A DNA stretch of 6,521 nucleotides from Cyclobacteriaceae bacterium (GTDB taxonomy: Bacteria > Bacteroidota > Bacteroidia > Cytophagales > Cyclobacteriaceae): NCBI GenBank assembly GCA_030589835.1, contig JAUUZS010000254.1, forward strand, positions 1 through 6,521, written 5' to 3'. Position numbers and translations under genes: made by a program. Numbering within the stretch: position 1 is the stretch's first letter; every line of letters starts with the position of its first letter. This document shows positions 1-5,610 of this stretch, one piece after another. The notes beneath the pieces were generated by a model, which made no database searches, was not told the DNA's origin, and worked only from the letters and a program-made list of their open reading frames with translations.

Positions 1-296
1 AAATCAATTGCCAATAGCATTTGATTATTCAGTGTATATAAAAAATAGGGTGAAATTGAGGAAGGTCTATAAAATGTATTTTCTTGATGGCTAGTGTTGT
101 TATATACCAGGAAGCTGATTAAACCAAAAACAAAATTGGTTTCCGGAGCATAACCAATAACAGGATAAATAGAAAAACTAATTGTTTTTGTTTTAATGCT
201 ATCTGATTGGGCAAGACTTTTTTCTGAAACCAAAAACAATAATACAATGGCGAAAAGATATAAAGATATTTTGCTGATTCCTCTATGTTCGCGCAT
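1..296 (-). CDS. BamA/TamA-family outer membrane beta-barrel protein, N-terminal part (cut by window edge)
   Basis: I translated 98 codons, starting at the ATG at 296. Two in-frame TAA codons lie a few codons upstream, so no earlier start is possible. Residues 1-30 look like a Sec signal peptide: MREHRGISK, then a hydrophobic core (ISLYLFAIVLLFLV), ending in SLAQ before the mature SDSIKTK. The mature part opens with FSIYPVIGYAPETNFVFG (about 41-58) and then RPSSISPYFLYTLNNQ (77-92). The P-x-x-x-Y-x-PET-x-x-x-FG opening and the later Ser/Tyr/Gln-rich strands resemble the first barrel strands of Bacteroidota proteins annotated as BamA/TamA or surface-antigen D15. No POTRA repeats fit between signal and barrel, so this looks like a barrel-only member and not the essential BamA. 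The substrate is unknown. The family call rests on a short N-terminus, and another outer-membrane barrel family is the main alternative. The gene follows clpB in direction but is separated from it by a terminator. Confidence 0.68.
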   Translation of the reverse strand, partial: MREHRGISKISLYLFAIVLLFLVSEKSLAQSDSIKTKTISFSIYPVIGYAPETNFVFGLISFLVYNNTSHQENTFYRPSSISPYFLYTLNNQMLLAID

Positions 297-365
297 GCTA
301 TATTTTTCTTATTATATCGTAAAAATAGCCTTTTATTGCCTATAAGATGAGCAATTAGGATCGCA

Positions 366-400
366 TTAAAAAAGCCATGTAATTTACATGGCTTTTTTAA
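366..400. terminator. Strong bidirectional intrinsic terminator
   Basis: TTAAAAAAGCCATGTAA (366-382) and TTACATGGCTTTTTTAA (384-400) are perfect 17-base inverted copies around one central T. The GC-containing core GCCATG/CATGGC is flanked by an A tract on one side and a T tract on the other. Either strand would therefore give a stem followed by a U run, the form of a Rho-independent terminator. It lies about 200 bases past the clpB stop and about 70 bases before the BamA-like start. Its likely job is to end the leftward clpB transcript. Confidence 0.9.
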
Positions 401-451
401 TTGGAAATTTTTTAACCTGCAAAATTCATGAGAATTTAGCGATTATGGAAA

Positions 452-565
452 CAAGTAGTTGATTGACAGAAAGTTAAGGTTAAATTTGCATAAATGGGAA
501 TACCCCAAATTTGGGTGTTAAAAATTGAACAAATGAAAATCAACTGTTTGTCAATCAGTACTTTG
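452..565. repeat. Long imperfect inverted repeat enclosing a palindrome, downstream of clpB
   Basis: The left arm at 459-475 (TTGATTGACAGAAAGTT) and the right arm at 542-558 (AACTGTTTGTCAATCAG) match as inverted copies at 14 of 17 positions, including an uninterrupted 9-base core TGATTGACA/TGTCAATCA. With a small gap the similarity extends outward through AGTA (454-457) and TACT (559-562). Between the arms lies the perfect 12-base palindrome CCCAAATTTGGG (504-515). In the clpB transcript this would form a long stem with an apical hairpin, upstream of the terminator. It could be a structured 3' UTR, a small RNA, or the remnant of a miniature inverted-repeat element; the sequence does not decide. 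Confidence 0.5.
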
Positions 566-584
566 TAAATTTATATAATTATCT

Positions 585-599
585 CCCGGATTATCCGGG
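585..599 (-). other. Small GC-rich hairpin at the clpB stop codon
   Basis: CCCGGA (585-590) and TCCGGG (594-599) are inverted copies with a three-base loop, directly next to the clpB TAA (600-602). On the minus strand the bases after the stem are GAGATAATTATATAA, with no U run, so it is not a canonical terminator. It may protect the mRNA 3' end or pause polymerase before the stronger terminator at 366-400. Confidence 0.55.
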
Positions 600-3212
600 T
601 TATATCTCTACCTCATCCAGGTTTATGAATTCCATTTCACGCTTATCATTTAGGGTAATACCAACGAGGGATTCAGAGGATATTTTCCCTTCTAGAATTT
701 GTTTAGACAATTCATTGAGAATGTGTTTTTGCAGCACCCTTTTCAGTGGACGAGCTCCAAATTGAGGATCATATCCTAATTCGCCCAAATAATCCAGCAC
801 CTTATCATCTGCCTCTAATTTGATGTTATTTTCAGCCAATCTTGCTTTAATAATATTAAATTGTATGCCCACAATTTTTCGGATATCATTTCTCGACAAC
901 GGCTGGAACATAATAATCTCATCAACACGATTGAGGAATTCAGGACGAACTGATTTTTTTAATAAGTCCAATACCTGATTTTTGGTGCTTCCGATAATGT
1001 CATCTTTATTTTCATTATTTAGCAGTGCGAAATTTTCCTGTATCAAATGAGAACCAATATTAGTGGTCATGATAATGATAGAATTTTTGAAGTTTGCAAT
1101 GCGACCTTTATTATCTGTCAATCGGCCCTCATCGAGCACTTGAAGGAGAATATTGAAAACATCGGGATGTGCTTTTTCTATTTCATCGAGTAAGATTACC
1201 GAATATGGCTTACGCCTTACTGCTTCGGTAAGTTGACCTCCTTCATCGTAACCCACGTAACCCGGAGGTGCGCCAATCAACCTGCTTACCGAATGTCGCT
1301 CCTGAAATTCTGACATATCGATGCGCACCATATTATTCTCATCATCAAATAGGAATTCTGCCAGGCTCTTGGCCAATTCCGTTTTACCTACCCCGGTTGT
1401 TCCGAAAAAAATAAATGATCCTATGGGTCCTTTGGGGTCCTGAAGCCCTGCACGACTGCGACGTACGGCATCCGAGATAGCTTCGATGGCTTCATTTTGA
1501 CCAGCAACCCGGTTTCCGAGTTCGTCTTCCAGATGCATCAATTTATCCTTTTCCGTTTGAATCATTTTTGAAATGGGAATACCCGTCCATTTTGCAATCA
1601 CTTCAGCAATATCCTCACTTTCTACTTCCTCTTTCAACAAAGGATCTTCAAGTTGCCTGGCTTTTATTTGCTCCTGAAGTTTGTCGAGGCGCTGCTCACT
1701 TTCAAGAATTAATCCATACCTGATCTCTGCAACCCTTCCAAAATCACCAGCCCTTTCCGCCTTTTCTGCTTCGAGCTTTAAATTTTCAATATTCTCTTTT
1801 TCATCCTGAATACCCTGAATCGTATTTTTTTCGTTTTCCCATTGTGCTTTCAACTCATTTCTTTTATCACTTAATTCAGCAATGATTTTTGAAAGTGTTT
1901 TTTCTTTTGCCTTGTTTTTTTCTCTCCTGATCGCCTCTCGTTCAATTTCAAATTGCATGATTTTTCGCTGCAATTCGTCTAATTCTTCCGGCAAGGAGTC
2001 GATTTCAATTCTCAATTTCGCCGCCGCTTCATCTATCAGGTCAATGGCTTTGTCGGGCAAAAACCGTTCAGAAATGTAGCGGTTTGAGAGCTCTACGGCT
2101 GCAATAACCGCATCGTCCTTGATGCGTACGCCGTGGTGCAATTCATACTTTTCTTTAATGCCCCTTAAAATCGAAATCGCATCGTTTACATTAGGCTCAT
2201 CAACGATTACACTTTGGAACCTTCGCTCTAGTGCTTTGTCTTTTTCGATATATTTTTGATATTCCTGCAAGGTAGTTGCGCCGATGGCATGCAATTCTCC
2301 ACGTGACAGCGCTGGTTTCAATAAATTTGCAGCGTCCATTGCACCTTCGCCACCTGCCCCAGCACCGACAAGTGTATGAATCTCATCAATAAATAGGATG
2401 ATTTCTCCATCAGAATCGGAAACTTCCTTGATGACGGCTTTCAGCCTTTCCTCAAACTCACCTTTGAATTTTGCCCCGGCAATGAGCAATCCCATGTCCA
2501 GGGAAATGATGGTTTTTGATTTTAAATTTTCCGGAACATCCCCATCAATAATCCGTTGCGCCATCCCTTCAATTATGGCTGTTTTTCCCACGCCAGGCTC
2601 GCCCAGTAGCAATGGATTGTTTTTTGTCCTTCTGGATAGAATCTGGAGGACTCTTCTGATTTCATCATCGCGGCCAATTACGGGATCGATTTTTCCTTCC
2701 GATGCCATCTTGTTCAGGTTTATAGAATAGCGATCTAAAGACTTGTACTTCGATTCTGCATCTTGATCTTTAACCGTATTCCCTCCTCTTAATTCTTTGA
2801 TTATGGTAATCAAATCCTTTTTATTGAACCCTAAGTTCTTAAGTAGAATAGCCGTTTTGTCTGATCCGTCGGTGAGTGCTAATATTAAATGCTCTATGGC
2901 CACAAATTCATCCCCGAATTCTTTCAGGTATCTTGTGGCCTTTTGTAATAGTGCATTTGTATCATTTGATAGATAGGGCTGCTGACCGGAACTCTTTGGA
3001 TAAGTATTGATGATCTCATCTAATTTTTCGTCTAACTGCAGCCTGTTTACAGCCAGTTTTTTCAGAATAAAGGAAATGATATTTTCATCTGACAAAAGCA
3101 GGGATTTCATCAGGTGTCCTGTTTCTATCGACGAATGTTGATAACCATTTGCGATTTCAATTGCTTTTTGAATCGCTTCCTGGCTTTTTATGGTGTAGTT
3201 ATTAAAATTCAT
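600..3212 (-). CDS. clpB: ATP-dependent protein disaggregase ClpB (Hsp100)
   Basis: ClpB is a hexameric cytosolic AAA+ chaperone that, with DnaK/DnaJ/GrpE, threads aggregated proteins through its pore to rescue them after heat stress. All parts are present in 870 residues, close to the family's usual ~860. The N-domain is about 1-145. The first AAA+ module has Walker A GEPGVGKT (204-211), Walker B with D276-E277, pore loop GAKFKGEFEE (F249) and arginine finger R330/R331. A coiled-coil middle domain spans about 405-525 and contains the AGDFGRVAEIRYG segment (488-500). The second module has Walker A GTTGVGKT (604-611), pore loop GYVGYDEGG (651-659), Walker B with D676-E677, arginine finger region RPEFLNR (756-762) and sensor-2 GARPLKR (819-825). 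The long middle domain separates it from ClpC and ClpA. The start MNFNNYTIKSQEAIQKA is the expected family N-terminus. No CIRCE element or clear promoter is visible upstream. It lies 170 bases after the glycogen synthase, in the same direction. Confidence 0.98.
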   Translation of the reverse strand: MNFNNYTIKSQEAIQKAIEIANGYQHSSIETGHLMKSLLLSDENIISFILKKLAVNRLQLDEKLDEIINTYPKSSGQQPYLSNDTNALLQKATRYLKEFGDEFVAIEHLILALTDGSDKTAILLKNLGFNKKDLITIIKELRGGNTVKDQDAESKYKSLDRYSINLNKMASEGKIDPVIGRDDEIRRVLQILSRRTKNNPLLLGEPGVGKTAIIEGMAQRIIDGDVPENLKSKTIISLDMGLLIAGAKFKGEFEERLKAVIKEVSDSDGEIILFIDEIHTLVGAGAGGEGAMDAANLLKPALSRGELHAIGATTLQEYQKYIEKDKALERRFQSVIVDEPNVNDAISILRGIKEKYELHHGVRIKDDAVIAAVELSNRYISERFLPDKAIDLIDEAAAKLRIEIDSLPEELDELQRKIMQFEIEREAIRREKNKAKEKTLSKIIAELSDKRNELKAQWENEKNTIQGIQDEKENIENLKLEAEKAERAGDFGRVAEIRYGLILESEQRLDKLQEQIKARQLEDPLLKEEVESEDIAEVIAKWTGIPISKMIQTEKDKLMHLEDELGNRVAGQNEAIEAISDAVRRSRAGLQDPKGPIGSFIFFGTTGVGKTELAKSLAEFLFDDENNMVRIDMSEFQERHSVSRLIGAPPGYVGYDEGGQLTEAVRRKPYSVILLDEIEKAHPDVFNILLQVLDEGRLTDNKGRIANFKNSIIIMTTNIGSHLIQENFALLNNENKDDIIGSTKNQVLDLLKKSVRPEFLNRVDEIIMFQPLSRNDIRKIVGIQFNIIKARLAENNIKLEADDKVLDYLGELGYDPQFGARPLKRVLQKHILNELSKQILEGKISSESLVGITLNDKREMEFINLDEVEI

Positions 3213-3284
3213 GTCACTATATATGATTTGGCCAAAGGAGGAGCAATTTTTTGACCATAAAAGTTATAGGTTTAATATCGGAAA

Positions 3285-3332
3285 ATATGGCATAAAAAAT
3301 TCCATATAATAGCCTAATTGCGTCATAATGAC
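3285..3332 (-). promoter_or_regulatory. Small inverted repeats upstream of clpB (possible operator, weak)
   Basis: The 170 bases before clpB hold two short dyads: ATATGG (3285-3290) with CCATAT (3302-3307), 11 bases apart, and GTCAT-A-ATGAC (3322-3332). Both lie about 75-120 bases before the clpB ATG, where a regulator could bind. They are short for AT-rich DNA and may be chance. No good TAnnTTTG box is present; the nearest is minus-strand TAACTTTT (3266-3259), without a matching -33. No terminator for the upstream glycogen synthase is visible either, so clpB may partly depend on readthrough. Confidence 0.25.
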
Positions 3333-3382
3333 ACGATAATGGGGTAATTTATTTCTTTTGTAAAATATAAATTTAGCAATAA

Positions 3383-5197
3383 TTATTTATTTTCCTGATG
3401 CTCTTTGGCACCTCTTTGAATTGTAAGGAGGTATGCCTTATCATAATATTTGGTTAATAATTCCCAGTCGAAGCTAACGGATGCAGCTTCTGACTTATTT
3501 CTCATTTCTACCCTTTCTCTGCGGTTTTGTTTTACGAATTCGAATAGCTCATATGCTAATTCCTGAGCAGACTCATGGAAGGTATTTTTTATTTTGTCGA
3601 TGACAACAATTCCCTTTTCTTCCGGATTGTTAATATTTTGAACTACAAAATCACCAAAACCAGATAAATTGCTCGTGACTGCCGGAACACCGCGTGCAAT
3701 ACTTTCGAGAGGAGTATAGCCCCATGGTTCATAATAGCTGGGGAAAATACCCAAATTGCATCCCCGGGTAAATTGATCATACTCAATGCCCCAAAGTGGA
3801 TTTGTGGGCACAATGAAATCAGGATGATATACGACTTTTACTTTGTCAGAAGCATTGTTCACCAAATTGGCACTTCGCAAAAACATTAAAATCGGATCGT
3901 CTGTATCGTTGACCAGATTATGCGTTATCACAGGTGGCAAACGATCCGATTTCCAGGATTGAAGTGTTCTTCTGAATCGTAATCTCCAATAGTCATCCAC
4001 ATACTCTTTTAGATCTGGCAGCTTATTGTCAGGGATACTGGCGGCATCCTTAAACAACCTCTCACCAACCTGTTGCTCAATCGATTGGCAGGTTTGTCTC
4101 AATTCTTCCATGACAGCCCTGCTTTGCAACACTCCGGGATTTATGGAATGGTAAGGCTGTCTTGTAATAAAAAACATCACTACAGTTTTGTCAATTTGCT
4201 CTTTCTTCATCATGTGATTAAGTCGGGCAAGTGCTTCAAGTGTAAGACCAAATCCCTTATTCCTGAACTCAAACCTTCCTGATGTGAAAAAATATAGCGT
4301 ATTATCCAAATCGAAGGTATAGCTGCTGAAAAAATGAGCCATCACAAATTGATGGATCTTGTCTTTATATTTCTCATGCAGATTTTGGAATTCATGTAGC
4401 ACATGAAAACGCTCAATATTTATTCCATTTGGGGTGACCACATCAGGCTCCCTATCCAGAAGATATTGACATTCAATGGCGGTGACCTCACTGACGGTCG
4501 TGAACACATGTGATCCGTGTGCCGCTGCTCTTTCTATTCGAACCTGCGCTTCAATATTAAAATTTTTCGCTTCTTTTATCCAATCGAAAAAAGGCAGATG
4601 ATTATAGAATTCCGGGTCGTTCATCGCCAGATATCGACCCAGAAGGGTGGCGTGAGTAGTAAAGGTAATGAAAATGGGTATTTTCGATTTTCTGATTTCA
4701 GGAATCGGTGTGGCGGCCATCCACTCGTGAAAATGAGCAATAATATTTTGGTTCCTGTGTTTATGTTCGGCAAGCAATTGCAAAAATACCTTTGTAAGAA
4801 ATCCAAATGCGATCACCTGATTGACCAGTTTATCATCGGGAGTATCAATATGATGGTGCTCCCATAATTCATATTTAATATCCCCCAATTTGTCAAAAAC
4901 ACTGTACGGATTAAATAAAACTATATTTGGGCGGCCAGTGACTAACCATTTTCCATAATAGGCATCAAAGCCCTGTTCACGCATTTTGCTTACTGCCTTG
5001 GAAAATGGATCATCAATGTCGGTTATCTCTTCAAACTCAGTAGCAACATTAACATCGATATACGGGCCGATCAGGCAATAATTACCTCCAAATTTTTGAA
5101 CCATCGTCGGAACCTTACTGCGTAAAACCGTGTAAATGCCACCAACCTGATTGCAGGCTTCCCATGCAATTTCAGTAAGCAAGGTATTCTCAATCAT
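3383..5197 (-). CDS. GT3-type (eukaryote-like) glycogen synthase
   Basis: This enzyme adds glucose from a sugar nucleotide, UDP-glucose in characterised GT3 enzymes, to the non-reducing ends of glycogen in the cytosol. It is colinear with yeast Gsy2 and animal glycogen synthase, and unlike the usual bacterial GT5 GlgA. Residues are numbered from the chosen ATG (604 aa). Motifs are VGGIYTV (18-24), HFHEW (155-159), TTHATLLGRYL (180-190, R188), IERAAAH (221-227), VFTTVSE (231-237), DVVTPNG (252-258), GRFEFRNKG (R308, K314; donor-site Arg/Lys), and YEPWGYTPLE with the catalytic E490-x7-E498 pair. NLSGFG follows at 510-515. The eukaryotic phosphorylated C-terminal tail is absent. The frame is open back to a TTG at 5278, with ATGs at 5251 and 5248. 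I chose 5197 because seven residues before the TEIAWE block fit the family and an A-rich leader precedes it; 5251 is the main alternative. No other glycogen gene is nearby. Confidence 0.95.
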   Translation of the reverse strand: MIENTLLTEIAWEACNQVGGIYTVLRSKVPTMVQKFGGNYCLIGPYIDVNVATEFEEITDIDDPFSKAVSKMREQGFDAYYGKWLVTGRPNIVLFNPYSVFDKLGDIKYELWEHHHIDTPDDKLVNQVIAFGFLTKVFLQLLAEHKHRNQNIIAHFHEWMAATPIPEIRKSKIPIFITFTTHATLLGRYLAMNDPEFYNHLPFFDWIKEAKNFNIEAQVRIERAAAHGSHVFTTVSEVTAIECQYLLDREPDVVTPNGINIERFHVLHEFQNLHEKYKDKIHQFVMAHFFSSYTFDLDNTLYFFTSGRFEFRNKGFGLTLEALARLNHMMKKEQIDKTVVMFFITRQPYHSINPGVLQSRAVMEELRQTCQSIEQQVGERLFKDAASIPDNKLPDLKEYVDDYWRLRFRRTLQSWKSDRLPPVITHNLVNDTDDPILMFLRSANLVNNASDKVKVVYHPDFIVPTNPLWGIEYDQFTRGCNLGIFPSYYEPWGYTPLESIARGVPAVTSNLSGFGDFVVQNINNPEEKGIVVIDKIKNTFHESAQELAYELFEFVKQNRRERVEMRNKSEAASVSFDWELLTKYYDKAYLLTIQRGAKEHQENK

Positions 5198-5306
5198 TTT
5201 TTTTGTGAGCCTGCCTTTGATGGTCGATCTATTTCTTTTTAAATGCATCATATTGCAAATGGAATAAGGATAAAACAAAAATTCGAATCAGGAAAATATG
5301 ACCTCT

Positions 5307-5340
5307 AATCAAATATAGGGCTTAGCTTTGATTTGTAAAA
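5307..5340 (-). promoter_or_regulatory. Candidate Bacteroidota-type promoter of glycogen synthase, with overlapping dyad
   Basis: On the minus strand, TATATTTG (5317 down to 5310) matches the -7 consensus TAnnTTTG exactly. Nineteen bases upstream lies a T run (TTTT, 5340-5337) in place of the TTTG -33 box. Transcription would start near 5303, about 105 bases before the chosen ATG at 5197 and about 50 before the ATG at 5251. The dyad AATCAAA (5307-5313) / TTTGATT (5327-5333) overlaps the -7 box and part of the spacer, where a repressor could block polymerase. TAnnTTTG occurs by chance in AT-rich DNA, so this is only moderately supported. Confidence 0.5.
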
Positions 5341-5425
5341 AAATACCTAAAATAACTTTTTGAGATATGTATACTATTCCATCAAATGGATAAAAAAAGC
5401 TTCAATTGGCGAATATCAGAATCTA

Positions 5426-5451
5426 TTTTATAGAAATTTTATTCTATAAAA
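5426..5451. repeat. AT-rich inverted repeat (10-base stem, 6-base loop)
   Basis: TTTTATAGAA (5426-5435) and TTCTATAAAA (5442-5451) are perfect inverted copies around ATTTTA. It lies midway between the two divergent promoter candidates. It lacks a GC core and a trailing T run, so it is not a normal terminator. A regulator-binding dyad or simple AT-rich coincidence are both possible. Confidence 0.55.
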
Positions 5452-5579
5452 GTTCAAAATCATGGATATGACCCAGTCGGATCTTTGGAAGGCATCCAAT
5501 GTTTTAAAGCATAATTAACAATAATCTAACACGATAGAGAAATATTATTTAGCGATTAAAAAATTGGGCTTAATTATTT

Positions 5580-5587
5580 TAAATTTG
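5580..5587 (+). promoter_or_regulatory. Candidate -7 box for the AsmA gene
   Basis: TAAATTTG matches the Bacteroidota -7 consensus TAnnTTTG exactly and ends 23 bases before the ATG at 5611, giving a short leader of about 15-20 bases. No TTTG-like -33 box lies 17-21 bases upstream; the nearest TTG (5564-5566) is only 13 bases away. The call rests on the -7 match and its position. Confidence 0.4.
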
Positions 5588-5610
5588 CTTTACAAACAGC
5601 AGTAAATACC

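Larger units (their letters stand above)
297..599. other. Gene-free stretch between clpB and the BamA-like gene
   Basis: I see no convincing coding frame on either strand; the stretch is AT-rich and stop-dense. It holds three structures listed separately: a strong terminator, a long imperfect inverted repeat with an internal palindrome, and a small hairpin at the clpB stop. The promoter of the BamA-like gene should lie in the roughly 69 bases between the terminator and its ATG. I found only a weak match there (minus-strand TATTTTTA, one base off TAnnTTTG), so I do not call one. Confidence 0.7.
5198..5610. other. Divergent control region between glycogen synthase and AsmA gene
   Basis: From the chosen glycogen synthase start this spans about 410 bases; the first ~80 could be coding if a longer start is used. 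It holds a good leftward promoter candidate near 5310-5340, a rightward -7 box at 5580-5587 and an AT-rich hairpin at 5426-5451. Between 5340 and 5560 I see nothing else firm. Two tiny plus-strand frames (5386-5433, 15 codons; 5462-5518, 18 codons) have no recognisable product and are not called. Confidence 0.6.

Noticed and set aside
1882..2730. Plus-strand open frames at 1882-2079 and 2398-2730
   Set aside because: They lie entirely antisense inside clpB, which has full family motifs throughout; the products are low-complexity and match nothing recognisable.
2781..2789. Internal Shine-Dalgarno-like AGGAGGG on the minus strand in clpB, near where E. coli ClpB has an internal start
   Set aside because: No ATG, GTG or TTG sits at the right distance; the next in-frame codons include ACG and GTT. 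The purine run also encodes the LRGG segment typical of the protein, and Bacteroidota rely little on Shine-Dalgarno pairing.
4073..4867. Open frames at 4073-4282 (+), 4517-4867 (+) and 4621-4806 (-)
   Set aside because: All lie inside the glycogen synthase in other frames and have no recognisable domain; they are shadows of that gene.
5386..5518. Two tiny plus-strand frames, 5386-5433 (15 codons) and 5462-5518 (18 codons)
   Set aside because: They are too short to judge, have no recognisable product, and the first ends inside the AT-rich inverted repeat; chance frames are expected at this length.
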